A stretch of 64,000 bases of DNA, taken from the NCBI GenBank assembly GCA_034770075.1, contig CM068386.1, forward strand, positions 40,233,990-40,297,989. The letters run 5' to 3'. The DNA is from Aralia elata (Eukaryota; Streptophyta; Magnoliopsida; Apiales; Araliaceae). This document shows positions 46,610-58,787 of this stretch, piece after piece (the stretch's first letter is position 1; each line of letters starts with the position of its first letter). Both the position numbers and the translations under genes were made by a program. The notes under the pieces were generated by a model. The model was not told where the DNA came from and did not search any database. It saw only the letters and a list, made by a program, of their open reading frames with translations.

Positions 46610-48174
46610 CTACATCATCGTAAGACAACACGTTTGTCTAAGCGATGTGCTACCATACAACACTACATTGGACCGATTTAGGGTCCGAAGGTTCACACTC
46701 TTTTTTTGGCAATCAATTATCGTCACATGGTTATATAACCAGTCAATTCCTAGTATCACATCAAACTCTCCCAATCTTATCGGAATCAAATCTACGCTTA
46801 GGTTATGGCCTTTAATTTCTACACAACAATTATGGTGTATAAACTCTATAGGGATTACTGCCTTATTTGCAACTTCTACATTTAAAGGATTGTTTAGTCG
46901 TTCTTGGGGTAAATTTAGTCGTTTTGCAAATTCTTCAGACACAAAAGAACAGGTAGCACCCGAATCAAATAATACGTAAGCATTTATATTATTGATTGGG
47001 ATAATACATGGCACCACGTCTTTTAAAGCAACTGCATCTTGGACTGTCATGTTAAATGTTCTGACAGTTGGTCGGTTTGGTTGAGCGAGTCCACCGATCA
47101 TCAGTTTGCTGCCTCCTCCTCTGTTGCCACTTCCTTCACTACTTCCTTTCTTTCGGCAGTCCTTAATCTGATGCTCTGATGATCCACAGGCAAAATATCC
47201 TCGGATTTTCTTCAGATTTGGATAGTTCGGCGAAATATGCCCCTCTTGGCCACAATTATAGCAAACACTTCGCCCCTTCCGACATTCCCCTTTGTGACCT
47301 TTTTCGCATTTCGGGCATGGCTCGCTTCTTTTTTTAGCTCCTCTCGGATGACTTACCATTTGAGTCTTACTGGCTTTATTGTTATTGTTGTTATCCCACT
47401 TCCTTTTTCCCAAGTTGCTTCCTCCAATGCTGTTTCCTCCCCGATTGTCCTCCCCACTCTTTTTATTCTTTTTTTCTTTGTTATACTGACTTAAGGCTTC
47501 GCTTCCTCCCTCAGCTATGATGGTCTTTTCCAACAACGTACTAAATGAATCGATCTGAAAGACGGAGACCTTATTATAGAGCCATGGTTTCAACCCTTGC
47601 TCAAAGCATCGAGCCTTTCGTTCTTCCGTGTCCACCTGGTATGGAGCAAATCGCACGAGTTCGTTGAATTTAGCCGCATACTATGCCACGGTCATTCCTT
47701 CTTTTGCTTTAGTTCCAAGAATTTGACCTCCATCCGGTTTTGCATGCTCTTAGGAAAGTAGTTTTCAAAGAACAACTCAGTAAATTTCTCCCATGATATG
47801 ACTCCTTCTCCAGCTCTCTGTTGATTAGCCTCCCACCAGAAATTTGCTTCACCTTTCATTATATATGTAGCAAACACAGTTTTCTAATCGTTTCGACACA
47901 AGCAATGGTGAAAGCTTTTTTCACTTCCTTAATCCAGAACTGGGCCTCGATCGAGCAGTGGTACCCCTAAATTTTGGGGGACCTACACTTTTAAAATCTT
48001 TAAAACTTGCTACAGGAGCTCTGGGGGGTTGGGGTTTATGGGTCCATTGTTCCTTCCTTGGAACACTCCTTCTAATAAACTGACTAGACGCTGCATGGGG
48101 TCTATCTGTTCCCTCTCGTTATTAATCGACTCCTCTTGCGTAGGTGGTGCTGTTTGGCTACGTCTTAGCGGCAT
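46610..48174 (-). pseudogene. Gag and protease of element G2 (broken)
   Basis: The likely start at 48174 gives MPLRRSQTAPPTQEES. A frameshift follows at about 48010. The capsid has GEANFWWEANQQRAG and FENYFPKSMQNRME. A long frame (46610-47656) covers the rest of Gag: a Cys/His segment CPKCEKGHKGEC, the knuckle CYNCGQEGHISPNYP (last Cys now Tyr), and a second knuckle with its first Cys lost (YFACGSSEHQIKDC). Protease with an intact FDSGATCSFVS and LGEFDVILGIDWL follows. The protease site is better kept than in G1. Confidence 0.87.
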
Positions 48175-48422
48175 TTTTTGTTTAACCAAAAATTTTAATA
48201 TTATTATCCCATTATATCCTTGAACATTTAATTATAGTACAATAATTTAATAACATATTTAATAAGAACGTTTATATTCATATGCCAATGGTGGGTACAT
48301 CATACATGATCATGCAGTAGCATACTGCTATAAACGTATCATATCCCCTAATATAACAAAAGGTGGGGAATTTGCTAACATACTACCCCTCTGTCAAATA
48401 CAAAAGTTAGGGTATACCATCA
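48175..48422. other. Spacer between the upstream ORF and gag of G2
   Basis: Non-coding leader containing repeated 'ggtaggg' / 'aggtgggg' type runs. No gene. Confidence 0.6.
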
Positions 48423-48760
48423 CTATCCCTTACATAACCCAAAAGGTAGGGATTTACATACATATAATAACCTACTACTAGACGCATAAGCTAAACAATC
48501 TATCCCAGCATGCCGCGCTCCACAACGCTCTCGTACTCTAGCTGCCCCATAAGCCATCAGATCCCTACTCATAGTATGACGGGTCTGACCTTCCTCAGCT
48601 GGATAGTGATACACATCATCAATCCATCGACCCATGGTTGTGCGAAATGTATAGCCCATTTTGTTCATCTTTCTCCTTTTCACCCTCACTTTATCCTCTA
48701 AGTCTTCGACCCGCTCTATGGCATCGTCCCACTACTCCTCAATCTGGATGCGGTTGATGA
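48423..48760 (-). pseudogene. Upstream coiled-coil ORF of G2, truncated
   Basis: In the sense direction the frame enters from the Athila insertion with LINRIQIEE, a CAG-to-TAG stop, WDDAIERVEDLEDKVRVKRR and then KMNKMGYTF and VYHYPAEEG, ending at 48423. The spacing of W, A, VED, K, KM, M, F, T and VxHYPA matches the end of the G1 ORF at 9090-9240. It extends about 50 residues further than in G1. The N-terminal acidic half is lost with the deleted segment. Confidence 0.65.
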
Positions 48761-49019
48761 GTGTGTTGTATACACACAATTTGGATACCTTTGACCTTGA
48801 TATTTTGTTAGCTTTTGGAATTTTATATGGTTTTTTAGGTATTTTTATCTTATTTCCAGATAATTTAGTTTTTGTTATTTTTACATCTCTTATGTTGCTT
48901 TGATGCATTTTTATTATGTTTGTAGGAATTAAAATGAAGATTGCTCGGATCGGTGTTTGCAATGACTCAATGTCCGTGCTTGGATATCCCTGTCCGAACG
49001 GTAGTACGGTGAAAATTAG

Positions 49020-49420
49020 TGTTCGACGGCACTCGGTGTTAAATTTGATGACATTTGGAAGTTGTGCGTGCACGGTGTGCGAAGGCGTGCACGGCGTGTG
49101 GTGTCGGCCAAGCCACGAGCAACAGCCAGCACGTATGAGCAGAAGATGGGCGTGGGCAGCGTGCAGCGCGCGCGGCGCTCGGCAGGCTTCGGCCGGTGCA
49201 GCAGGCAGGGCCAGGCAGGCGCTGGGCGTGGGCGCGCGCGCGGGAAGTAGCAAGCGGGAGGCCAGACAAGTAGCAGGCTAGTGCCAGGCGGGGCGCCAGG
49301 TTGGGCGGCCAGGGCGTGGGCGCGGGCGTGCCGCAGCCAGCGTGTGACAACCAGGCCATGGGCGCGCGCGCGTCAGGCGCCGCGCAGACGCGCCAACGCC
49401 GTCCTGACTGCGATCTGACA
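49020..49420. repeat. GC-rich island in the Athila LTR
   Basis: About 400 bp rich in G and C inside an AT-rich LTR. Short repeats such as 'gcaggc', 'gggcgtgggcg' and 'gcgcgcgcg' dominate. Overlapping Ala/Arg/Gly-rich frames on both strands are a composition effect. Confidence 0.75.
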
Positions 49421-49482
49421 TATTTTCAGTGCGATCTGAGCTGCAATTTTGTCTGGACTTGGCTAGGGTTTCTTGATGGAGG

Positions 49483-49491
49483 CTATATATA
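49483..49491 (+). promoter_or_regulatory. TATA box of the Athila LTR
   Basis: GGCTATATATATTC just after the GC-rich island. A GC-rich block followed by TATA is consistent with a promoter. Confidence 0.6.
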
Positions 49492-50526
49492 TTCTCTTCA
49501 TAGCTTCATGTCAGCTAGCTAGAGATTGGGAGGCTACATATGATATCATACAACAGTGCTAAGGGCTGGAAAACAAGCTGAATCAAGCCACAAGCCAAGG
49601 ATTTCCTCTCTATTGTAATTCGAATTTGATAATGTATAGATTGAAATTGATATTTGTTGTAGCTATCATGAACTAACTTTCTATTCTGAGATTTTAATGG
49701 AACCCAACACCTAATTTGAATTGAATTCTCTCTCTTTGATATTAGTTAATCATTTATGAATTGATTGTCATAACCTTTGCTTCTTAGATTAATTGCTTGG
49801 CCAGTAATTACCTTGGGAACCTATATGAACTTGACGAACGGATTATAGGTTAAGACCTAGTTATGATAACATGCGAGAGTTAAAGATTGTTGTGGGTTAT
49901 TAATTAGATTAAGTGACATGTGTCTTGTTAATTATCCGCATAAATAGGTAACTTGATAGTAGTGGGGATAGACATATACCTAACTACTACATGCAACCAA
50001 TAGAGAATCTAGTCTTAATGACTTCCTATGCGAAAGTTGGTAATTAAAGGGACGGTTAACGAGATTTAGTGACACGTGTCTTATTAATCATTCTTGAAAT
50101 TGGTCTCTTGATAGTGTATAGGATAGACATATACCTATACACCGCATTAAGAAGATTTGTGATTGACCATCGACAGAGGCTCTTATGAAGTTTTGATTTC
50201 TCGGTTGTCAACTCGTATGATCTAACTGATTAAAAAGAGAGAGTTAGGAGATTCAAATGATGTGTTGGGGGAAATTGTAATCTTTGATCTTTCTATCTTG
50301 ATATTTTACCGTAATTTATTCATTACTTGTCTTTTGAACTTGCGTAATCAACAAAACTCAAATCTTCATCATTTAAACAAGATCAAATTGATATACGACT
50401 GGTACTTGGTATTTATTCGTCAAAATTCCCTATGGGTTCGACTCATATCTTATCATTATATTACTTGTCTACCGTGTATACTTGCACGTGTGTGTTTATC
50501 GATTGCTAAATCGTCCAACAAATTTT

Positions 50527-50544
50527 TGGCGCCGTTGCCGGGGA
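50527..50544 (+). other. Primer-binding site of Athila (tRNA-Asp)
   Basis: TGGCGCCGTTGCCGGGGA, seven bases after the LTR. This is the tRNA-Asp complementary site typical of the Athila/Tat lineage. Confidence 0.88.
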
Positions 50545-50648
50545 ATTGTTTTCTAATAATTTTACCAATATTAATTTCAATCGACTTGGTCTTATCTTAG
50601 ACTTGTATATAATTTATTTTTTTTGTCTCGTAGGTATACTTGATTTGT

Positions 50649-51916
50649 ATGCCACGCTCTCAAGGTCGAGAATTAATTCCTTACGATCCCGAGATCGAGA
50701 GAAATATTCAAAGACTGCGAAGAGAACGAGTTCGGGGTATACCCAATCAAAATACCATGGCTGAGGAGGAGCCTAAGTCTTTAAGGGAATATGACATGCC
50801 TCTTGTTACAGATTTACACTCGAGCATTTCTAGGCTAACTATTCAGGCCACCCACTTTGAAATAAAGCCAGGCACTATCCAGATGGTCTAAAACTGTTTG
50901 CAGTTTGGTGGGTTACCTAATGACGACCCAAATGCTCATTTGATGAATTTTCTGGAAATATGTGACACATTTAAGTACACTCAAGTTACCGATGATGTTA
51001 TCCGACTCCGATTATTTCCTTTCACGCTTCGTGACAAGGCAAAGAGTTGGCTACATTCGCTTCCTTTGGGCTCGATTACTACATAGAATGACTTAGCCAA
51101 GAAATTTTTGGCAAAATTCTTCCCACCCGCCAAAACTGCAAGATTGAGAAATGACAACACTTCTTTTGCTTAATATGATTCTGAGTCCTTGTATGAAGCT
51201 TGGGAATGATTTAAAGATCTAATAAGAAGATGTCTACACCATGGTTTGCCTCAATAGATGCAAGTTCAGACCTTCTATAACAGGTTGATCAATGCTACCC
51301 GATCAAGTGTTGATACAGCTGCAGGCGGTGCATTGATGGGAAAGAGCTTTAACGATGCTTATAACTTATTGCAAACCATGGCTGCCAATAATTATCAATG
51401 GCCATCGAAGAGGAGAATCCAACAAAAGGTGGCAGGGAAATTGGAAATTGATCCTTTCACTGCAATAGCCGCACAGCTAGCCGCGCTTACAAAGAAAGTA
51501 GAGACTCTAGGAACTCAATCTGTTCATAGCATCTCTGAAACATATGACTTGTGTGTTAGAAATCATCCTACCGAGCAATGTGCAATCAATGCAGAATCTA
51601 TGGAATTCGTTGGTAATTATAATATGCAGCAAAACAACCCTCACTCCAATCAATACAATCCTGGATGGAGAAGTCACCCGAATTTCTCATGGAGCAACAA
51701 CAATAACACCCAAAACCAATATTTAGCTCCAAGGCATCAATATCCTCTAAGATTTCAAAACCAATCTCAACCACCTCATCAAACTCAATCACACCAACAA
51801 GTCTCAAACCTACCCTTGCCTCAACAGGAGAAAAAGCCTAGTGTGGAGGAGTTAATGGCTCAATCAATTATACAAAACAGTGCTTCAATACGAAATTTAG
51901 AAATTCAACTAGGATA
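50649..51916 (+). pseudogene. Athila gag (broken by stops)
   Basis: From the ATG at 50649: MPRSQGRELIPYDPEIE, then RLTIQATHFEIKP, a capsid with LQFGGLPNDDPNAHLMNF, FPFTLRDKAKSWLHSLP and FYNRLINATRSSVDTAAGG, then a Gln/Asn/Pro-rich region (51600-51830). One reading frame runs through almost the whole stretch. It is interrupted by stops near 50889, 51085, 51171, 51208, 51256 and 51915, nearly all readable as C-to-T or G-to-A changes from Gln, Trp or Arg codons. A single-frame gene with only such stops suggests recent decay by cytosine methylation. Confidence 0.88.
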
Positions 51917-54680
51917 GATAGCTAGTGCTCTTAATATCCGTCCTCTAGGTGCCTTACCTAGTGATATTGAAGTCAACCCAAAAAGTGAAGGTAAGGAGCA
52001 TTGCAAGGCTGTGACTTTGAGAAGTGGTAAGGAACTATCTGAAGTTGTGAAAGAAGTTTCATCAAAAACAGTTGTTGAAGATGAGAATGTGGAGAAAGAG
52101 GAAGAAAAGAGAAAAGAAACAAAAAAGAAGGAAAATGAGCCAGTTTCAAAACCAGAGGGAAGCAAGCAAGGCCCTATGTATCCACTATGCCCGTTCCCAC
52201 AACGTCAGCAGAAATTAAAGTTGGACAAGCAATTCTCTAAGTTCTTGGAAGTCTTTAAGAAATTGCACATAAATATACCATTCGTTGAGGCATTGGAACA
52301 AATACCTAGTTATGTGAAGTTCATGAAAGACGTCTTCTCAAGAAAGAGAAGGCTTGAGGATTTCGAGACGGTGGCACTAACCGAAGAATGTAGTGTTGTT
52401 TTACAAAGGAAGTTACCACCAAAGTTGAAAGATCCGGGGAGTTTCACAATTCCTTGTACAATTGGTAACCAATTCTTCGGCAAGGCCATATGTGATTTGG
52501 GAGCAAGCATCAATCTAATGCCACTCTTAATTTATCAACAGCTGGGATTAAGTGAGGCAAAACCTACAAATGTCACATTGTAACTTGCGGATAGGCCTCT
52601 CACGTACCCAAGAGGCATAGTAGAAGATGTGCTTGTCAAGGTGGACAAGTTTATTTTTCCAGCAGATTTCATTGTCCTTGATTTTGAAGAAGATAGGGAG
52701 ATACCTATTATCCTTGGTCGACCATTCTTAGCCACAGGCAGAACTTTGATTTATGTGCAAAAAGGAGAGCTAACCGTGCGTGTCCAAGACTAAGAGGTAA
52801 CCTTTAATGTTTTTAAAGCAATGAAATTCCCTAATGTGCAGGATGAATGCTTCAGGATGGACTTGATTGATGAAGTAGTGAATGAGGTGTTCACAATAAA
52901 TTTTGTAGTTGATCCTTTTGAAGATTTGCTTGGCGAGTCACTTGAGAGTGAAACTTTTTTTATTAATGAGATGGTGAAATTGCTGGATGTTCCCCCGCGT
53001 TTTACCAAGTTTAAGCAATAGTTTGAATCGTTAGATAGATCAAGCAGTCCTAGTGCCATTTTAAAATCCTCATGGGAGGAGCCACCCACTTTAGAGCTCA
53101 AACCATTGCCTATCCACTTGAGGTATGCGTATTTGGGTAATACTAGTACTTTGCCTGTTATTGTGTCTGCTTCACTTGGTGATGTGCAGGAAAATAAATT
53201 GCTAAGAGTGTTACGGGAGTACAAAACAGCTCTAGGGTGGTCCATTGCCGACATCAAGGGCATTAGCCCTGCATTTTGCATGCACAAGATCATATTGGAG
53301 GACGAGGCCAAACCTGTGGTTGAGTATCAACGCATATTGAACCCCATCATGAAGGAGGTGGTCAAGAAGGAAATTATCAAATTGCTCGATGCAGGCATCA
53401 TTTATCCCATCTCGGATAGTCCATGGGTCAGTCCAGTGCAATGCGTTCCGAAGAAGGGAGGCATGACAGTGGTTTCTAATGAAAACAACAAGTCGATCCC
53501 AACTAGAACTGTCACCGGATGGAGAGTTTTCATGAACTATAAGAGGTTGAACAAGGCTACATGCAAGGATCATTTCCTGCTTCCATTCATTTATCAAATG
53601 CTGGACAGGTTGGTAGGACATGAATTCTACTATCTCTTGGATGGATATTCGGCCTACAACCAAATTGCTATTGCTCCTGAAGATCAAGAGAAAACGACAT
53701 TCACTTGTCCATATGGGACATTTGCTTTCAGAAGAATGTCATTTGGGTTATGTAACGCACCCGCCACTTTCCAAAGATGTATGATGGCAATATTCTCCGA
53801 TATGGTGGAGCAAGGATTGGAGGTTTTCATGGATGATTTTTCAGTTTTTAGAGATTCATTCGACTTATGCCTTGAAAACCTTGTTAAAGTGCTGAAACGA
53901 TGTGTTGAAACAAATCTGGTGCTAAATTGGAAAAAATGCCACTTCATGGTGCAAGAAGGCATTATTTTGGGGCATAGAGTGTCTTCAAAAGGGTTGGAGG
54001 TTGATAAGGCCAAGATTGAAACCATTGAGAAACTTCCACCACCATCTAACGTCAAAGGCATTCGTAGTTTTCTTGGACATGCTGGATTTTACAGGCGGTT
54101 TATTAAAGACTTTTCCAAAATTACAAAGCCGTTATGCAGCCTTCTTGAGAAAGATACTCTGTTTGTCTTTGATCAAGCATGTTTAAAAGCTTTTGAGTCA
54201 CTAAAGAAGAAACGTGTGAGTGCTCCTATTATCATAGCTCCGGATTGGAACCTTCTGTTTGAATTGATGTGCGATGTTAGTGACTTTGCAATTGGCGCCG
54301 TCTTGGGCCATCGTAAGGACAAAGTGTTCCATGTGATCTATTATGCTAGCAAAACTCTATCGGGAGCACAACTTAACTATACAACCACGGAGAAAGAATT
54401 GCTTGCTATTGTCTATGCTTTTGACAAATTTCGTGCTTATCTCATTGGCATAAAGGTCATTGTGTATACTGATCATTCAGCCATAAAATACTTGATAGCA
54501 AAGAAGGATGCAAAGCCACGCTTGATTCGATGGGTTTTATTGCTTCAGGAGTTTGATCTTGAGATTTGGGATAAGAAGGGAACCGAGAATCAAGTGGCAG
54601 ATCACCTATCAAGGTTGGAAAATGCAGACCCAAAAGTGGGGGATGATGTCATGATCAATGAGTCTTTCCCCGATGAATAA
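51917..54680 (+). pseudogene. Athila protease, reverse transcriptase and RNase H
   Basis: The protease region shows AICDLGASINLMP and IPIILGRPFLATG. A linker (52790-53100) follows. Reverse transcriptase shows SPWVSPVQCVPKKGG, FMNYKRLNKATCKDHF, MSFGLCNAPATFQRCMM and catalytic VFMDDFSVF near 53830, then GIRSFLGHAGFYRRFIKDFS. RNase H has MCDVSDFAIGAVLG, TTEKELLAIVYAFDKF and VYTDHSAIKYL. A 524-residue stretch (53106-54680) is uninterrupted, the longest open pol piece in the window. Stops near 52581, 52792, 53020 and 54678 break the polyprotein. Confidence 0.9.
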
Positions 54681-55989
54681 CTTTTCGTTATCACATAGGA
54701 AGTGCCATGGTATGCTGACTATGTGAATTATGTGGTGAGTTATGTGCTTCCCCCTGAGCTAAGATATCAACAAAAAAGAAAGTTTCTGCATAATGTGAAA
54801 CACTATTTTTGGGACGAACCATTTTTGTTTAAGCAATGTGCGGACTAGCTGATCAGAAGATGTGCTCAATCTGAAATGGAAAGTATTCTACAATAGTGTC
54901 ATGCTTCAGCTTTTGGAGGACATTTTGGCGGAGAGAGAACAGTTGCGAAGGTGCTTCAATCGGGTTTCTATTGGCCAACGTTGTTCAAGGATGCCCATGT
55001 TTTTGTGCTGAAATGTGATCGTTGTCAAAGAGTAGGGAACATTTCTAGGCGTCATGAGATGCCTCTAACTACAATCTTGGAGGTTGAGATTTTCGACATA
55101 TGGGGTATTGACTTCATGGGTCCATTCCCTTCGTCCTTGAGCAATCTTTATATTCTAGTGGCTGTGGACTATGTGTCAAAGTAGGTCGAAGCAGCTGCAA
55201 CGCCCACCAATTATCAAAGGTTGTGCTGAGATTCCTCTGTCGGAACATTTTCACAAGATTCGGAACTCCTCGGGCGATAATTAGTGATGAAGGGTCACAT
55301 TTTTACAACAAGAACTTTAATGTCCTTCTTGTTAAGTATGTGGTAACCCATAAAGTCGCTACGGCTTACCATCCTCAGCCGAGTGGCCAAATGGAGGTGT
55401 CTAATAGAGAGGTGAAAAGAATTCTGGAAAAGGTGGTGAACCCGAACCGAAAGGATTGGTCATTAAAGCTTGATGACGCCTTGTGGGCGTATAGGACAGC
55501 ATATAAAACTTCAATCGGGATGTCACCATACCAGCTGGTATATGGGAAGGCATGTCACCTTCCGGTGGAATTAGAGCATAATGCATATTGGGCCATCCGG
55601 AAGCTTAATTTTGATTCGAGTGCCGTAGGGGAGAAGCGCCTTTTGCAACTTAATGAGATGAATGAGTTCTGTCTCCAATCTTACGAGAATGTAAAGCTTT
55701 ACAAAGAGAAAGTCAAGAGGTGGCATGATAAGAAAATTATTGATTGGAAGTTTGAGGTTGGACAGTCCGTTCTGCTTTACAACTCTCGATTGAAGCTCTT
55801 TTCGGGTAAATTCAAATCCAGGTGGTCCGGGCCATTTATTATCAATTAAGTATTCTCACATAGAGCCATTAAGTTAAGGGATGGCATAACAAATCAGTTG
55901 TTCAAGGTGAACAAACAAAGAATCAAGCATTACTGGGGTGGTGACATTGAACGCCAAAAGACCTCAGTTAGCCTTAAAGATCCTAAATG
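54681..55989 (+). pseudogene. Athila integrase
   Basis: The zinc-binding part reads CHASAFGGHFGG..VLKCDRCQRVGN. The catalytic residues appear in GIDFMGPFP, ISDEGSHFYN and SNREVKRILEK. A stop at 55183 (K*VEA, Trp expected) and a frameshift at about 55212 separate the two core halves. The second half (55223-55849) is open, with AYHPQPSGQMEVSNREV and AYKTSIGMSPYQLVYGK. The end is KDPK at 55989. Confidence 0.88.
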
Positions 55990-56640
55990 AACAAGGAGTA
56001 GTCAGGCTGAGGACTTTAACTCAAGTGCTATTTGGGAGGCAACCCAATTTTAATTTAATTTCATTAGTTTAAGTTTGATAAAAAAAAATTACTTTGTTTT
56101 AATGTGGATGATTTTTATCATTAATTGTTTCTAATATGTTTATTTTTGTTGCTACATATAGGTGTTTTTATCTAATTTGGCAATTGAGCTAACCATGTTA
56201 GCACCGCAGCACATCAACAGCACACCAGCAGCACCATAGCAACAGCAGGCCAGACAGGCAGCAGGTGCGCGCGGTAGGCAGGCGCACAGCAGGCTCGGCA
56301 GACGGGCGCGCGCAGCAGGTGCAGCAACCAGCAAGCAGGCGCGAGTACACCACTGGACGCGCCATGTCGGGCGGCAGTAACTTAAATGTAGCCCATCAGC
56401 TCATTTTTCATTCCATCCTTATATCTCTCTCCTCCCACTCCGAAGCCAACTTGCATGCATCTTCCCCAAACTCAAATTCGTGCCCCATTACTTCAATTGG
56501 GCATCCAATTTCGGCAATCCATCATCATTTTCATCTTCTAACTTGGATTTCAACACGGATTTGACAGTTTTTGAAGAATTCCCATTGTTTTTCAAAAGTT
56601 TTCCAAGAAAAGGTAAAAAGGGCTATTAATTTCAAATTTT
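55990..56640 (+). other. Athila 3' non-coding tail with GC-rich repeats
   Basis: No env-like ORF. From 56215 to 56370 it is rich in 'cagcagg', 'gcaggcgc' and 'gcgcgc' runs, of a type also seen in the LTR island. The usual polypurine tract and 3' LTR are absent; 'gaaaaggtaaaaaggg' at 56607 is the closest purine-rich run. It is cut at 56640. Confidence 0.65.
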
Positions 56641-58161
56641 CAATATTTTCCAAGTGAATGAATGTTCAACACTGAGTAGTCGCTATGGACCAAGAACTCT
56701 TACTAGAATTAACAGTATTCACTAATAACCCACAATATAAATAAGTGCAATAGGTGATCAGCCTAAAGTACTCTATCTTATGCATAACATTCAAACATGT
56801 TGTTCGCGCGCGTGTCGGTCTCCCGACGTTATATAATTTCCCCTTCTATGAGGGTTGTTCATCTCAGTAGATTATAAGAGTCCGCACCAAAGCAATTGGT
56901 TTGGATCACTTTCTAATTCATAGGTATTGGGCTAGCCGAAACAAATGACATAAACACTTTTTTCAACACATTTAGGAACAATTAATATGCCCAGTATTCG
57001 CCAAAAAGATTCGAAGAATTATTTCAAGAATATAGTCATGGTTTAATCAGATTTCAGAATAAAAATATTAATTTTCATGAATTTATATATCACAAGAATT
57101 ATTCTAACATTTATTTACTTGTACGATCAATAAGAGTACAAGTTAAGGTACTTGCCTGAGTCGTTGATTATATCCGATCTTGACTTCTTATCCTTTGGAT
57201 AACCTATTTTTATCATAATGGTTAATCTCCATTAACTCATAAATATAAATCTTAATCGATCTAATTTACTAACCTTAGATAACTAAGACTTCACAAACAA
57301 TTTTATTTATTAGTCGCTTCTTTAATTATCGCTCTCTTTATTCCGTTTAATGGTTTTCTCAGTTATTTCACAAATAAAATAATCTTTTATTATTTTAAAG
57401 GTTCACACCTTATTGTATTCATAAAGTGTTCTTACTTTACTTATTAACATTTAATTACTCATTGAGTAGTTTTTTCAATTATTATTCATACTTTATCATT
57501 TTACAACTAATTTAGGTATTACTTTGATTTATAATTACAGATGTCTCTTTATATCACTCTAATTATTTATGTCTCATTTGTCCACAATTAAATAATCTTC
57601 AAAAATTTTCAATTGTTTATTATTATTCCATAATTAAAATAATTATTAATCCCTTAATATTATTTTAATTAAAATACTCTTTAATATTATCTTAATTATT
57701 AATCCATAATTAAAATAATCTTTATTATTATTTTAATTGTTTATACTTTATTAATTCACAATTAAAATATTCTTTATTATTATTTTAATTGTTTAAAATT
57801 TATTAATCCACAATTAAAATAATCTTTATTATTATTTTAATTGTTTAAGTATAATTATTTTAATTAATTAATTATTAATAAATTTTAATTTTAATTTTTT
57901 ATTTTTTTTAAATTTGGTTCGACCCGGTTTGACCCGACTCGGACCTGTTTGACGCGACCCGATCCGGTTTGACCCGAATCCAGCCAACTAAGAAACCAGC
58001 CCAGCGCCCCGGCACTGGGAGGCAGGGAACCCAAATTCAATTTTTCAACATTTTGATTATTTACCCCTTTTGATTCAATCTTTCATAACTTGTTCATTTC
58101 ATATCCAAATAAGTTCAAATTAATTCTATTATTTCATAAACTCATATATCTTCAATATTTG

Positions 58162-58753
58162 TGTTAGGTTTGTATATAACGTGAACATGCAATCAAATTA
58201 CATAAATAAAGCGGAAGCGCGATAAAATCAGATTTTAAAATTTTATACAAACCATCACCATGATCTTTCTTTATGCACAATTATTAATTAAACGAAAGAA
58301 ATGGAGAATAAGAATTATACCCTTGTAGAATTCTAGCTTCCTCAGGTACAAGTTCAACTCTAATTCCTTCGCGTTCTCCTTGAATTCCACCGATTAAATT
58401 CCTTCCTTTGATCAACGTTAGCCACCCAAGTGTTTGGCCTCTAGAGGTGATCCACCAAGGAATAATACTTGTTCAAGAAGATGGGTGTTGGCAAAACCCT
58501 AGTTTCTATCTCAATAGAAATTGTAAGTACTCTCCACAATTCTTATGCAAGAGTGTGTAACCCTAATCTATGATAAAACTTCTCTTATTTATAGATGTAT
58601 GATAACCCTTCCCTAAACTATTTAGGATTAGGGTTTCTATTCTAATTAAACTCCTTTAATTAAATTAAACTCCTAATTAATCTAATTAAGAATTAATGAT
58701 AGAATATTTCTATTAATTAATTCTCAATCTCTATTAGGAATTAAATAATAGTA

Positions 58754-58787
<34 letters not shown>

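Larger units (their letters stand above)
48762..50520 (+). repeat. 5' LTR of the Athila element
   Basis: Starts TGTGTTGTATACACAC (or two bases later, TGTTG) and ends CGTCCAACA before the primer-binding site. Contains a strongly GC-rich block (49020-49420), a TATA box and, at 49790-50170, two related segments with 'gtgacatgtgtcttgttaat' / 'gtgacacgtgtcttattaat'. The left boundary is uncertain by two bases because no second LTR exists. Confidence 0.8.
48762..56640 (+). mobile_element. Athila-like Ty3/gypsy element without its 3' LTR
   Basis: Plus-strand element with a 5' LTR (48762-50520), a tRNA-Asp type primer-binding site, Athila-type gag, protease with DLGAS, reverse transcriptase, RNase H, integrase and a GC-rich tail. 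After 56640 the sequence continues directly as the interior of the G2 LTR, so the 3' LTR and target duplication are missing. Many stops can be read as CAG, CAA, CGA or TGG turned into stops by C-to-T or G-to-A. Confidence 0.87.

Noticed and set aside
49039..49359. Ala/Arg/Pro/Gly-rich overlapping frames on both strands
   Set aside because: GC-rich repeats leave few stops in any frame. No domain is visible, and the region is inside an LTR.
53232..53687. 151-residue minus-strand frame
   Set aside because: Antisense shadow of the Athila reverse transcriptase.
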